A stretch of DNA of 64,000 nt from an uncultured Cohaesibacter sp. (GCF_963678225.1 NZ_OY782764.1:638501-702500), one strand, 5' to 3'; numbered from the stretch's first letter, positions 1-9,900 are shown. Numbers and translations are program-made. The notes: generated by a model from the letters alone, not told the origin.

Positions 1-381
1 TATGCATCAGGCGAAGGCTGGGATGAGCTTGTCGGTTTGCCGGTTGAAATCCACCCCCTCACCCGCCCGACCGGCTTGTGGGCAGGCAATGTCTTTTCCG
101 GCGTGGTGCTCAAGGATGGAAATCCTGTACCGTTCGCGGAAATCGAGGTTGAGTTTATCAATGACGCCTCTATAACTGCCCCTAACGATGCCTTCATTAC
201 GCAAGTGATCAAAGCCGATGCCAACGGCACCTTCACCTACGCCATGCCCCACGCAGGCTGGTGGGGATTTGCGGCCCTGGTAGATGGCAATGAGCCAATG
301 ACCTCGCCTGAGGGCAAGGACGTGCCGGTAGAACTGGGCGCCCTGATGTGGGTGAAAACGACAGATATGAGCGGGAAATAA
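1..381 (+). CDS. DUF4198 family periplasmic protein (NikK-like), 3' part
   Basis: The reading frame is open from base 1 to a TAA at 379-381, so the N-terminus lies outside the window. The visible 126 residues resemble the C-terminal half of DUF4198 proteins: a beta-sandwich-like segment with a conserved-looking GxVLKDGxPVPFAEIEVE stretch followed by HAGWWGFAAL. In nickel and cobalt ECF transporter operons such proteins (NikK type) are secreted and are thought to help deliver the metal; this is family knowledge, not visible here. It lies 5 bases upstream of a CbiM/NikM gene and continues into nikL-like and cbiQ genes, which supports the assignment. Another carbohydrate-binding-like fold protein cannot be excluded. 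Confidence 0.72.
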   Translation, partial: YASGEGWDELVGLPVEIHPLTRPTGLWAGNVFSGVVLKDGNPVPFAEIEVEFINDASITAPNDAFITQVIKADANGTFTYAMPHAGWWGFAALVDGNEPMTSPEGKDVPVELGALMWVKTTDMSGK

Positions 382-386
382 GCGCC

Positions 387-1013
387 ATGGCACATATCCC
401 TGACGGCATACTCAGTGCACCGGTCCTGATTGGCGGCGCTGCTGTCGCCCTTGGCGGCGTAACGCTGGGCCTGCGCAGCTTGAGTGATCGGGCCATTCCC
501 CGCGCAGCCATTCTTTCAGCGGCCTTTTTCACAGCGTCGCTGGTTTCCGTGCCCGTCGGCCCGTCGAGTGTGCATCTGTTATTGTCAGGGCTCATGGGCA
601 TCATGCTTGGCGTTGCCATTTTCCCCGCCGTCGGGGTTGCCCTTATTTTGCAGGCATTGCTGTTCGGCTTTGGTGGTCTGACGACATTGGGCGTCAACAC
701 CGTCAATATCGCCCTACCCGGCTTTATCCTTGCCATGGCCATTGGCCCGCTCATCCGCTCATCACACTCCAACGCCATGCGAACGGGTCTGTCTGCGCTT
801 ATCGGGGCCCTGTCTGTGCTCGGAACAGGGGGGCTTGTGGCGCTCTCACTGGCACTCTCGGCTCCGGAATATACGCCCGTCGCCAGTGTCGTGCTGGCCA
901 CCTACCTGCCCTTGGCTCTGGCTGAAGCTTTCGTCACGGCGGCAGTGGTAGGCTTTCTCTCTCGCGTTCAGCCCGATGCATTGAACCTTGCAACCGGAGC
1001 TGCGGCTTCATGA
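387..1013 (+). CDS. cbiM: CbiM/NikM-type substrate-binding membrane component of a nickel/cobalt ECF transporter
   Basis: This 208-residue integral membrane protein is the substrate-specificity (S) component of an energy-coupling factor transporter for Ni2+ or Co2+. The start at 387 is chosen because it gives the family N-terminus M-A-HIPDG; an upstream in-frame ATG at 348 would add 13 residues inside the previous gene. Further family landmarks are SVHLLLSGLMG near residue 70 and LQALLFGFGGLTTLGVNT near residue 95, which is closer to NikM than to cobalt CbiM. About six or seven hydrophobic segments are visible. The stop overlaps the next start as ATGA, so the genes are translationally coupled. 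Metal preference (Ni versus Co) is inferred only. Confidence 0.9.
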   Translation: MAHIPDGILSAPVLIGGAAVALGGVTLGLRSLSDRAIPRAAILSAAFFTASLVSVPVGPSSVHLLLSGLMGIMLGVAIFPAVGVALILQALLFGFGGLTTLGVNTVNIALPGFILAMAIGPLIRSSHSNAMRTGLSALIGALSVLGTGGLVALSLALSAPEYTPVASVVLATYLPLALAEAFVTAAVVGFLSRVQPDALNLATGAAAS

Positions 1014-1597
1014 TGCGGTTTCTATTCATTGCCCTTGCATCCCTTGCGCTCTTCGCAAACCCGGCCAACGCGCACAAACTGAAAGTCTTTGCCACCGTCA
1101 AGGGCGATCATATTGCCGGATATGCCTTTTTCATTGGAGGCGGACGTGCGCAAGGGACCAATTGGGTGGCCAAAGATGCCGCCGGTGCAGTTGTGGCTGA
1201 GGGTACCACGGACATGGAGGGGAACTATGATTTTATTCCTCCCAAGCCCGCTCCCTCTGACATTACCATCACGGTCAACACACAGGAAGGCCATATCGCC
1301 TCCGCTCTTGTCGCGGTAGACCGCTTGGGTGGTACAAGCATGAATCCTCCTCAAACCGGCTCGCAAAACAACACCCTTCAAACATCCCCTGCCAGCCAGC
1401 CAGAAACAGCGCCCCAACTCCCGTCTGCATCTCAGTTGGAGCCGATGATCGAAGCAGCGGTTCAGCGACAGATCGAGCCGCTTCTGGAGCGCATTGAGCA
1501 AATGGATAGCCAGATGCGCTTTACGGATATCATTTCAGGCATCTTCCTCATCATAGGCCTTGCGGGCATTGGCCTATGGGCGCGGTCTCGCCGATGA
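1010..1597 (+). CDS. NikL-like periplasmic, membrane-anchored component of nickel/cobalt ECF transporter
   Basis: The 195-residue protein has a clear signal peptide (MRFLFIALASLALFANPANA) with the mature chain starting AHKLKVFATVKG. A beta-rich carboxypeptidase-regulatory-like domain follows (about residues 22-105, with AEGTTDMEGNYDFIPP). Then come a Q/P/S-rich linker (about 110-145), a short amphipathic segment and a single C-terminal membrane helix (about 171-190) ending in RSRR. This layout and the position between cbiM and cbiQ match the NikL/CbiL accessory proteins of NikKMLQO-type transporters. Start at 1010 overlaps the cbiM stop (ATGA). The exact role in metal transfer is not established from sequence. 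Confidence 0.78.
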   Translation: MMRFLFIALASLALFANPANAHKLKVFATVKGDHIAGYAFFIGGGRAQGTNWVAKDAAGAVVAEGTTDMEGNYDFIPPKPAPSDITITVNTQEGHIASALVAVDRLGGTSMNPPQTGSQNNTLQTSPASQPETAPQLPSASQLEPMIEAAVQRQIEPLLERIEQMDSQMRFTDIISGIFLIIGLAGIGLWARSRR

Positions 1598-2322
1598 GAT
1601 CAAGCCTGCTGCCAGAAGACCTGCGAATTCGGTTGATTGTCGTCTTCCTGGCGGTTTGTATCTTTTCCCAATTGCAGAGTCTTGAAGCAGCTTTCCTTGC
1701 CTGTATCGGGAGCCTCATTCTTGGTGTAACCGAAAGAATTGAGCGCAACTTGTGGCGAAGGCTGATGCATATCGAAGGCTTCGTGCTCTTGATTTTCATC
1801 ACGATGCCCTTCCTCCTACCCGGCACATCCCTTTTCAGCATCGGGCCACTGCATGCCTCTCTGGAAGGCTTAGCGAGAGCTGCATTGATCGGCTGCAAGG
1901 TCTCGGCCTCTGTGCTGCTTTTGATGATCTTTCTTGGCCCAATAGAGCCGATCTGCCTTGGCGCAGCGCTCTATGCCTTGAAACTGCCGGAAAGTCTGGT
2001 GCGCCTGTTCGTAATGACAGTGCGCTATGTGTCCGTCATCCGCATGGAGGCGACCCGTTTGCACAAGGCCATGAAGGCAAGGGCCTTTCAACCGGGCACG
2101 AACCGCCACACCTATACCAGCTATGGCAACCTGATCGGCATGCTTCTGGTCCGTTCCCTCGATCGGGCACACAGGGTGGAAAATGCCATGCTGTGCCGGG
2201 GTTACACCGGCCGCTATCCCTATGCAGAATTGAGCGCGCCCAAACCAATGGATTGGATTGCCGGAGCTGTTTTGTTGGCATTGGCGCTCGGCATTCTCCT
2301 CATGGACAAGATTCCTTTCTAG
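1594..2322 (+). CDS. cbiQ: CbiQ/NikQ-type transmembrane (EcfT) component of nickel/cobalt ECF transporter
   Basis: This 242-residue protein is the EcfT coupling subunit linking the membrane S component to the ATPase. Start 1594 is chosen because it makes an ATGA overlap with the nikL-like stop; an in-frame ATG lies 18 bases upstream. The two cytoplasmic coupling motifs of EcfT proteins are visible: MKARAF (about residue 162) and MLCRGYTGR (about residue 201), both variants of the Ala-Arg-Gly signature that docks on the ATPase. About five membrane helices are apparent, the last near the C-terminus (DWIAGAVLLALALGILLM). No ATPase gene follows: the next gene starts on the opposite strand and ends only 39 bases downstream. 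Confidence 0.88.
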   Translation: MRSSLLPEDLRIRLIVVFLAVCIFSQLQSLEAAFLACIGSLILGVTERIERNLWRRLMHIEGFVLLIFITMPFLLPGTSLFSIGPLHASLEGLARAALIGCKVSASVLLLMIFLGPIEPICLGAALYALKLPESLVRLFVMTVRYVSVIRMEATRLHKAMKARAFQPGTNRHTYTSYGNLIGMLLVRSLDRAHRVENAMLCRGYTGRYPYAELSAPKPMDWIAGAVLLALALGILLMDKIPF

Positions 2323-2361
2323 TCAGCGACAAGGTCCATCCTCGAGCTTCCCATGCCACCA

Positions 2362-3267
2362 TCAGCCTATCCTCGGATGAAGGCGCATTGAACCGCAAAG
2401 ACTCGCGCCGGGCTCAAGCAGACGCAAGCCAGCCAGTCCCGCCTGATTATGCGCATCCACCGCGTGGGACATTGGCTCGAAACAGAAAAAATCCTTCTTG
2501 TAGGTCGGATCAAATGAGATATCGGAGACGAAAATCTGATAGCGCGTAAACAGGTCGCTTGCTCTGATCTCCAAGATGAGATTGTCGTCAGACCACACAA
2601 TCTCTGCCAAGCCATCCCATCCTTCAAAGCCGTTATTCACCCAATGATCCGGCAGAGGCCGAGCCTCATTGAAATCCAGAGCACAAGGAAGGGTCTCTCT
2701 AGACCCCGGCAGGCGGTCACTCTCCTCGGTCCAATAGTGAGAAGCGCGAGCGGTCAATTTGGTGCGTGATGTCAACGGAAAGAAGGGGTGCCAGCCAAGC
2801 CCGAAGGGAAGGGTCTCATCCCCCTGATTGGTCACAGTGAGGGTAAGGATCAGTCCCTCATCATCAAGCGTAATGTCCTCGGTCGCCCGATAGACATAAG
2901 GAGACGCAGCGCCCTGTGCGTCCTGTTGCTTTTCGAAAGAGAGCAGGCAGCGACTTTGCGAGTGCTCGACAATATGCCACTCCCCCAACCAGCCATCCCC
3001 ATGCAGATAGAAGGGGTCATCATCCGTGTTGGCAAGAAAGACATGATGCTTCCCTGCGAGCACAAAGCCATTGTCTCGCACGCGATTGCCAAACGGCACA
3101 AGAGGAAAGCAGCCCGACAGACCTGCACCGTCGCTTGCAGCATCGCCCCTTATCTGAAGCAACGGAAAAGTCTGGCCCTGATGCCGCATCTCAAAAGACC
3201 AGAGTGCCCCACCACGCGTTGAAAGCGTCGCAAAAAACTCTCCATAGTCCAGAGCGATCAGAGACAT
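2362..3267 (-). CDS. Aldose 1-epimerase (galactose mutarotase family)
   Basis: The 301-residue soluble protein interconverts the alpha and beta anomers of a free aldose. Family motifs are visible in order: LVPFGNRVRDNGF (about 55-68), LHGDGWLGEW (about 87-97, containing a conserved His), LGWHPFFPL (about 155-163, the second active-site His) and FCFEPMSHAVDA near residue 260, which carries the catalytic Glu. It is the last gene of a minus-strand sugar operon, 66 bases after the permease gene, so it probably prepares the imported sugar for metabolism. The specific sugar is unknown; the neighbouring binding protein resembles arabinose-binding proteins. Confidence 0.88.
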   Translation of the reverse strand: MSLIALDYGEFFATLSTRGGALWSFEMRHQGQTFPLLQIRGDAASDGAGLSGCFPLVPFGNRVRDNGFVLAGKHHVFLANTDDDPFYLHGDGWLGEWHIVEHSQSRCLLSFEKQQDAQGAASPYVYRATEDITLDDEGLILTLTVTNQGDETLPFGLGWHPFFPLTSRTKLTARASHYWTEESDRLPGSRETLPCALDFNEARPLPDHWVNNGFEGWDGLAEIVWSDDNLILEIRASDLFTRYQIFVSDISFDPTYKKDFFCFEPMSHAVDAHNQAGLAGLRLLEPGASLCGSMRLHPRIG

Positions 3268-3293
3268 GCCGTTTCACCCATTATTTGATGAAA

Positions 3294-3324
3294 GACAAGC
3301 GGGAACCAAGAGCGCCCGCCTGTC
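3294..3324 (-). promoter_or_regulatory. Hairpin between permease and epimerase genes
   Basis: GACAAGCGGG (3294-3303) pairs with CCCGCCTGTC (3315-3324) with one internal mismatch and an 11-base loop. It lies between the permease stop and the epimerase start on the transcribed minus strand. Only a weak run of T follows, so it could be a partial terminator or an mRNA-processing structure that lowers epimerase expression. Confidence 0.4.
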
Positions 3325-3333
3325 ATAGCTTCT

Positions 3334-4332
3334 TTATTGTCTGTTTTGCTGGAATTCGGCAAAGACCACAGCGAGGATCAACAGCGATCCCTTGGCCAAC
3401 AGCTGATAGAAGGTGGGAACCGAGGTCAGGATCATGCCGTTGTTGAGGATGCCGATAACGGCGACACCAAGCAACGCGCCGATGACACTGCCCTTGCCGC
3501 CCTGCATGGCGCAGCCCCCCAGGAACGCAGCGGTAATGGCCTCAAGCTCCAACCCTTGTGACCCGGAAATCGGCTGACCGGACCCGGTACGGGCAGCAAG
3601 CAGAATACCTCCGATGCCTGCAACCGCGCCACTCATTACGAAGGTCCCGATGCTGTAGCGGCTGAGATTGATGCCCGCAAAGCGCGCCACGATCGGGTTG
3701 CCACCAATGGCATAAAAGTTCCGCCCCACGATGGATTTCGACAGGAAGATATGAAAGACAATCGCAGTCAGGATCAGAATCCAGATCGGCATGGGAATAC
3801 CCAGAAAACGGCCGATACCGATCAGGCGGAAGGTATCATTGAAGATCGAAATCGACTGCCCATCGGAGATAATGAAGGCGACACCGCGGAAAATGGCCAT
3901 GGTGCCCAATGTCACGATGATATGATTGACGCGCCCATAAGTAATGATCGTTCCGTTGAAAAGACCAGCCAAAGCTCCGACAAGAATGCCGAAAAAGATA
4001 CCCAGAGTGGCCGAGTCCGTCACCTGAATGGCCGTTGCAGTCGCCACCGTCGTCAACCCGACGATGGAGCCCACCGAAATATCCATGCGCCCGGAGATCA
4101 CCACCGCAGTCTGGGATATGGCCAGCACGCCCAGAATGGCAATTCCCATCCCCATATTCAGGAAATTCCGCATGGAGAAGAAGACATCTCCGCGCAACGT
4201 GCCAAACAGCACAAGTAGAACGAGCAGAGCCAGAATAAGACTCATATTGTGAATGCCGATGCGGCCGGCGGTTGCTTCATAGAAGGTCTCGCGCGCGTTG
4301 GCACTGCTTGTATTTAGTGTTTCATCAGACAT
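3334..4332 (-). CDS. Sugar ABC transporter permease (RbsC/AraH type)
   Basis: This is an integral membrane permease of the BPD_transp_2 family with about nine or ten hydrophobic segments. Typical landmarks are SGRMDISVGSIVGL (about residue 81), the GRVNHIIVTLGTMAIFRG region, YAIGGNPIVARFAGI and LEAITAAFLGGCAMQGGKGS. The start at 4332 (MSDETLN) is preferred over a TTG six codons upstream because AAGGGG sits about 8-10 bases before the ATG. It follows the ATPase gene closely. Only one permease gene is present in this operon, so it would act as a homodimer, as in Ara, Xyl and Rbs systems. Confidence 0.92.
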   Translation of the reverse strand: MSDETLNTSSANARETFYEATAGRIGIHNMSLILALLVLLVLFGTLRGDVFFSMRNFLNMGMGIAILGVLAISQTAVVISGRMDISVGSIVGLTTVATATAIQVTDSATLGIFFGILVGALAGLFNGTIITYGRVNHIIVTLGTMAIFRGVAFIISDGQSISIFNDTFRLIGIGRFLGIPMPIWILILTAIVFHIFLSKSIVGRNFYAIGGNPIVARFAGINLSRYSIGTFVMSGAVAGIGGILLAARTGSGQPISGSQGLELEAITAAFLGGCAMQGGKGSVIGALLGVAVIGILNNGMILTSVPTFYQLLAKGSLLILAVVFAEFQQNRQ

Positions 4333-4346
4333 AGTAAGGGTCCCCT

Positions 4347-5849
4347 TCAAGCAACCATCGATGCAGAAGGCATCGCGTGCAGCAGAATTTCCTCTTCATT
4401 GATGGCATCCCCCTCCAGTTCGGCGGTGATTTTACCATCGGCCATGACCAGAACGCGATCAGCCAGCCCCATCAGCTCGGGCATTTCCGAAGAAATCAGC
4501 AAAATCGCAATGCCGCTGGCGGCAAGGTCATCAATCAGTTTGTAAATTTCGGATTTGGCACCGACATCAATGCCGCGGGTGGGTTCGTCAAGAATGAGAA
4601 CCTTGGGCGACCGCGCCAGCCAGCGGGCCAGAACCACTTTCTGCTGGTTGCCACCGGAAAGATCAGACACCTGCGTATCCAGGCTCGGCGCCTTGATTTT
4701 CATGGCTCTCGCCGCCTCGCCAACCAGATTTTTCGCCGACTGGCGATCAAACAGGCCATAACGCGAGACCAGATCGGGGATGACAATCGCGCCATTGTCC
4801 AGAATGGAGCGCATCAGCAACAGGGCCTCATGCTTGCGATCTTCCGGCGCAAAGCCGATCCCTGTCTGAATGGCAGCCGCCGTATTGTTGGCAGCAAGCG
4901 GCTTACCTTCCATATGAACCGTGCCGCCGGTGATCTTGTCATAGCCGAAAATGGCCTTGGCCAACTCGGACCGGCCTGCCCCCATCAAGCCGCCAAGCCC
5001 GACCACTTCACCGGCATTGACTGTCAGGGAGATATTTTCAATGGCGGCTGAAGACAGATCCCTAACCTCCAGAACCGCGCGATCCTGCTTGCTCGGGCGC
5101 CGCGAGAAGAGCGTACTCAGCTCTCGACCAACCATCTTGCGGGCAATGGATTCGGTCGTCTCGTCAGCAACCAATGTCTGGGACACGATACGACCATCGC
5201 GCAAAACGGCAACCTGATCGGCCAGATCAACCACCTCATTGAGGCGGTGCGAAATATAAACGACGGCCTTGCCTTCTTCGCGCAGACGGCGAATGATGCG
5301 GAACAGGCGTCGTGCTTCGTCGTCGGTAAGAGAAGATGTTGGCTCGTCGAATGCGATAAACTGTCCACCAGCGCGCACGGCCCTGATAATCTCGATCATC
5401 TGGCGCTGGGCCGGCCCGATCCGCTCGCAGCTCTGGTCCGGATCCAGTTCATCGGCCATACCGAAATCCTCGAGCAGAGCCAACGTATCACGCTTGAGCC
5501 GCGAACGATCCAGAAAGGCGCGACCGACACGCGGCAGCTCGCCGATATAGATATTTTCCGCCACGCTCATATCGGGCACGATTTCCGGTTCCTGATGGAT
5601 CACCCTTATGCCCTTGGCATGGGCTTCCCTCGTCTGCCCAAAGACAACCGGCTGTGCGTCAATCAGCACAGATCCGGTGTCGGGCGGAAACACACCCTCG
5701 AGAATGCGCATCAAGGTCGATTTTCCGGCCCCGTTTTCCCCCACCAACGCCAGAACTTCTCCGGGGGTGAAGGTCACCTCCACATCGGCAAGGGCCTGAA
5801 CGACTCCGAAGCGCTTGGAAATGTTGGTCATACTAATTGTGTTCTGCAT
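4347..5849 (-). CDS. Sugar ABC transporter ATPase with two nucleotide-binding domains (AraG/RbsA type)
   Basis: The 500-residue protein has two fused ABC domains. Domain 1 has Walker A GENGAGKST (about 37-45), a variant signature RIGPAQRQ and Walker B IAFDEPTSSL. Domain 2 has the usual degenerate Walker A of this family, GLMGAGRSE (Lys to Arg), a canonical signature LSGGNQQK and an intact Walker B LILDEPTRGID. Length and layout match RbsA, AraG and MglA. It energises uptake of the sugar bound by the product of the upstream gene. A 145-base gap with a strong hairpin separates it from the binding-protein gene. Confidence 0.94.
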   Translation of the reverse strand: MQNTISMTNISKRFGVVQALADVEVTFTPGEVLALVGENGAGKSTLMRILEGVFPPDTGSVLIDAQPVVFGQTREAHAKGIRVIHQEPEIVPDMSVAENIYIGELPRVGRAFLDRSRLKRDTLALLEDFGMADELDPDQSCERIGPAQRQMIEIIRAVRAGGQFIAFDEPTSSLTDDEARRLFRIIRRLREEGKAVVYISHRLNEVVDLADQVAVLRDGRIVSQTLVADETTESIARKMVGRELSTLFSRRPSKQDRAVLEVRDLSSAAIENISLTVNAGEVVGLGGLMGAGRSELAKAIFGYDKITGGTVHMEGKPLAANNTAAAIQTGIGFAPEDRKHEALLLMRSILDNGAIVIPDLVSRYGLFDRQSAKNLVGEAARAMKIKAPSLDTQVSDLSGGNQQKVVLARWLARSPKVLILDEPTRGIDVGAKSEIYKLIDDLAASGIAILLISSEMPELMGLADRVLVMADGKITAELEGDAINEEEILLHAMPSASMVA

Positions 5850-5954
5850 CTCGCCTCCTTTTCAGATGCGAAGACCGGGCAGGCATCTGCCCCTCCCTGC
5901 CATTGGCGGCAGCCATGTTCCAAAGCCCAACGAAGAGCGGTTTGGACCGGAATG

Positions 5955-5975
5955 GGCCCCGTGCAGCACGGGGCC
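5955..5975 (-). promoter_or_regulatory. Strong hairpin between binding-protein and ATPase genes
   Basis: GGCCCCGTG (5955-5963) and CACGGGGCC (5967-5975) form a perfect 9-bp stem with a 3-base loop, 19 bases after the binding-protein stop. It is not followed by a T-run on the minus strand. Such structures commonly protect the 3' end of the binding-protein mRNA, giving more binding protein than membrane components. The deo-type operon in this window has a 9-bp/3-base hairpin in the same position. Confidence 0.7.
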
Positions 5976-5994
5976 TCGTATTTTCAAAATGATA

Positions 5995-6969
5995 TTACTT
6001 GCACAGACGCTCTTTATACTCGTCGAAATTGCCCATATTGACCAGTTCCGGCGAAGAATAAGTGTTCTCGGGCAGGTCTTTGCCGTTCTCGATTGCGTCC
6101 ATCAGCAGATTGACAGCAACCTTGCCCTGATTTTCAGGGTTGAACCACATCGTGCCCTTGAAGGCGGATGCGCGACCATTACCAAAGGCATCGCAGGCGC
6201 GACTGCCGTCGATGCCAACGCCAATGCCATTTTCGGCCGCATAACCGGAATTTTCCATGGCACGCGCAGCCCCCAGAACCCCGTCATCATTGCAGGAATA
6301 GAAGATCCAGTTGGTGATCTGCGGATTGGCGGTCAGTGTGGTGGTCATCACGTCAATGGAGTTGACCATCGTGTTATCATAGGCAACGCGGGCAATATCA
6401 TCGCGTTCGAATTCCGGATTGGCCTTCAGGAAAGCATCCTCGGCCCCCTTGTTGCGCAGCATGCAGGTATCAGCCTTGCGGTCTTCAATCGAGGCAATCT
6501 TGACAGTTTCAGGGTCCCAGCCGGACGCCTTGTAAAGGTTGGACAATTCTTCGCCAACGGCCAGTCCGATATTATAGGAATCAAGCCCGACGAACGGTAC
6601 CTTGGTGCCATCTTCATGATAGATGTCGTCATCGACCGCCACCAGCTTGACGCCAGCCTCCTTGGCGCGCGCAGCAACAACCGGGCCGATGCCGCGATCT
6701 GGCACAACAATAGCGATACCCTTCACGCCGTCACCAATCATGGTATCGACAGCGGTGATCGCCAGATCGGCATTGAACTGCACATCCTGCGCGATAAGCG
6801 AGGCGCCTCGTGCTTCTGCGGCCTTTTTGGCCCCGACGACTTCAGCTACGAACCATGGATGGTCGCCCATCTTGTTCACATAGCCGATTTTGATGTCGTC
6901 GGCATTGGCCAGAGATGAAACGCTGCAAAATGCGACAGCAGCGCCTATCCATTTCAGTGAATTACCCAT
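5995..6969 (-). CDS. Periplasmic sugar-binding protein, AraF-like
   Basis: The 324-residue protein has a signal peptide (MGNSLKWIGAAVAFCSVSSLANA) and a periplasmic-binding-protein type I fold (IKIGYVNKMGDHPWF, then AVDTMIGDGVKGIAIVVPD). It resembles E. coli AraF in several blocks: KLVAVDDDIYHEDG, VGEELSNLYKASGWD, ITNWIFYSCNDDGVLGAARA and IGVGIDGSRACDAF. An arabinose-like pentose or related aldose is therefore a reasonable guess for the ligand. A GGAGGAG ribosome site precedes the ATG. It lies 30 bases after the DUF5107 gene and starts the transporter part of the operon. Three cysteines in the mature chain (CMLR, SCND, ACDAF) plus one near the end are more than usual. Confidence 0.9.
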   Translation of the reverse strand: MGNSLKWIGAAVAFCSVSSLANADDIKIGYVNKMGDHPWFVAEVVGAKKAAEARGASLIAQDVQFNADLAITAVDTMIGDGVKGIAIVVPDRGIGPVVAARAKEAGVKLVAVDDDIYHEDGTKVPFVGLDSYNIGLAVGEELSNLYKASGWDPETVKIASIEDRKADTCMLRNKGAEDAFLKANPEFERDDIARVAYDNTMVNSIDVMTTTLTANPQITNWIFYSCNDDGVLGAARAMENSGYAAENGIGVGIDGSRACDAFGNGRASAFKGTMWFNPENQGKVAVNLLMDAIENGKDLPENTYSSPELVNMGNFDEYKERLCK

Positions 6970-6999
6970 TTTTCTCCTCCACAGTTATGGGCGTTGGCT

Positions 7000-9900
7000 T
7001 CAGACCGCCAGAACGGGCGCATGCGCGGCGTCCCCTCTTTCGGCTTCAACCAGAAGCTCTGAAGCCAGAGCATGATTAGGATCGTCCTTGAGGGCTCGAT
7101 AGAGCCAGTCTTTTGCAACATCCTCCTGCTTGCGCACGAGCGCCACCTGCCCCAACATGACATAGGCAGAGATGGTCTGTCTGAGCTGTATGTCATCTTC
7201 AAAGATGAGCATCGTCGGCAGCGAGGTTGCGAAATAATCAATCTTGGCCGTCTTGCCCAGAAGGTCCTTGGCGTAACCTTCGAGGGCATCACACAACATG
7301 TCAGCCTCACGATTGCGACCCAAAGCTTTCATGGACAATATTGAATAATATGTCTTCTCGGAAAAGGCCCTGACCTCCATATCGAGGAAATCCCCTTTGA
7401 AATCAGCAGCCAAAGTCCAGTTTTTCAGAGCCTTTTCCTGATTTCCTGCCTGGGCATGGGCCACACCTGCCCAATAGTGGGCATCGGACTGATTGGCGAG
7501 TAGATGCCGCGCCTCACCAAGATTATGCGGGCTGGTCATGGCCCGCTCAAAGGCCTCGCACGCCGCCACAAGATCACCGCACTCCAGTGCCTTGCGGCCC
7601 AGATTCAGACAGGTGCGGGTGAATTGCTCTAGAGCCATTCCTTCCCCGCCTTCCCATGGCTGGAACTGCCGCTGCATCAGTGTTGTCAGAGCCTTGTCTG
7701 ATGCTCCGGTCTGGTTGAAGAGGGCAACCAGTTCGATTGTCAGATCATCGCGTTTCATAACCAGATCGCCATGCGCTTGCAGTTCCTGGAGCCGCTCATC
7801 GGGCTGCTTGCCAAGGCGTTTCCAGAGTTGGTCGCGCTCATAGAAGATCCGGGCGTCAGCGCGATCACAGGCAAAGGCCTTGTCATAAGCGGCAAGCGCC
7901 TTTTCTGCATCCTTGAGAATATTGTGATAGCCAATGCCCAGATTCCGCCAGGGAATGGAAAATTTCGGCTGGTTTTCGACCGATTGCTCCCAAAGTGAGA
8001 TCGCTTCCTTATGCCGTCTCTTGTCATAAAAGAGATTGCCCAGATAGTAAGGTGCCATGGCATCCGTAGCATCTGCGGCAATCGCCGCCTTCAGAATGGC
8101 GATCTCTTCAAGACGGTTGGGGAAACAATAGTCGCTGTTGGCCTTGCGAGCGTATTGGCGTTGTCTGTCAGCCTCATCATGCAGCCCCAACTGATCGGCA
8201 AAATAGGCCGCATAATAGTGCATCAGCGGTTCCGTGCCGGAAGCGCTCGGCGGAGTAGCGCGCGATGTCAACTCGAACGCCCGGCTGAAGTCCCCCATGC
8301 TGGCATAATCCAGAGACAGATCCAGCAGCACCTGCGGATCAACACTCAAAGGAAGCCGCAGCGCATCCCTCGCCATATAGTCCAGCGGGTCCAACGCCAG
8401 CGTCTCTGCAAACAGATCGTCCGCCTCGTCACTGCGCCCCAGCGCACGAAGACAGAAAGCCTTGAGGTTACGCGCTTTCAAATTGTCGACCCCAACACGC
8501 AGGGTTTCATTGGAACGGCGCAAAGCTTCTACCCAACGCCCCTTGGCTGCATCGATTTGGGCCATGGCCAATTGACTTGGCGCCCCCCATGCAACGGTCC
8601 AGCCAGCCTTGCCAAAATAATCATAGGCTGCCTCCGTGCGCCCCATATGACGCAAAGTGAGCCCGAGATTATAGAACGCCTCGCTGTCCTGCGGGTTGGG
8701 ATTGCGCAGACGAAGCCTGCCCAGGGCCGTGCGGAAATGCGCTTCAGCGGCTTCAAATGCACCGCGCCGCAGATGCCACAACCCCATGGCGTTGTTGCAA
8801 CGACTATCCTGCGGATCGCGCTTGAGGGCTTCGCGCCAATAAATCTCCGGTGCCCGCGTCGCATGCCGATACTGACTAAGATGCAGCCCCGTGATGTAAA
8901 GTTCATCAAGGCTCTCTATATCTTCGGGCAGCATCGGCTCCGTGGCCGATTGGGTCGGTTCATCATCTCGTGTGCGATCAACGCCCCAGTCGAGCAGCAT
9001 TGTCCCGTTAGCGTCCAGAATGACCAGCGCCAACTCATCGCGCATAGTGCCCTCTGGCACCTCAGCCTCAAGCAATAACGGCTTTTGCGGCTTGGCATCG
9101 ATGCCCCAACAGACGATCTCCTGCTGGCCTTTGCGCACCCGCATCAAGGCTCCTGACATCGGCACCACGGCATGAAGGCCGATCTGCAGGCGCGTCCCTT
9201 CAAGAGACACATTGACCGCCAGTTCCGGCGTGGCCTGATGCGCCGGTCCAATATCGCGAATGCAGTACCAATGCTGGGTGAAAACCTTTGTCTCCCCCGG
9301 AGCAATGAAGGCAAAGTCCGGCTGGTTGTCAGTATAGACCCCCGCCATCAGCTCGATATAGGGCCGATAAATGCCATTATCGTCAGGATCCGTCAGATTG
9401 CGATCCCATGCGTAGCCGAATTCATGATTGCCCCAGGTCCATTGTTTCTTGCCCGGCGAGACATGGCGATCGGCCACATGCACAAGGCCAGCACCAGCGG
9501 CATGATCATAGCCACCGCAGAAGGACCCCAGCGTATCCACGCACATATAGGATGTGGGCACGGGGATATTGGCGTACCAGCGCAAATCATTCGGAGCATA
9601 ATTGCTCTCGGGCACAAACTGGCTGGGCGCCTCGATCTCAGGCACACCGGAGCGCGCCCTTTCGCCATAGTCAACGCCGTAATAGTGTCCCTGACAATGC
9701 GGAAAATCGATCATGGCCCGCTTGGCATGATCAGCCACACGGGTCACATCCTCAGGGAAGAAACTCTGATAATGCTCATGCACCTCGGTTGCCGCATTGG
9801 CCCACCACATGACGGTCTGCGTCATCGGTGTACGGTTATGCAGGCGTACCAGAATGTCGAAACGAGCAATGTCCGGATAAAGGCGCACCCCATGCATGCC

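Noticed and set aside
1752..2549. Open frame of 265 codons on the plus strand across cbiQ and the following gene
   Set aside because: It runs out of frame through the well-supported cbiQ gene and into the antisense of the epimerase. The protein is rich in His, Arg, Pro and Ser without any family motif.
5815..6918. 367-codon frame antisense to the AraF-like gene
   Set aside because: The opposite strand encodes a clear periplasmic binding protein with signal peptide; this frame is its shadow.
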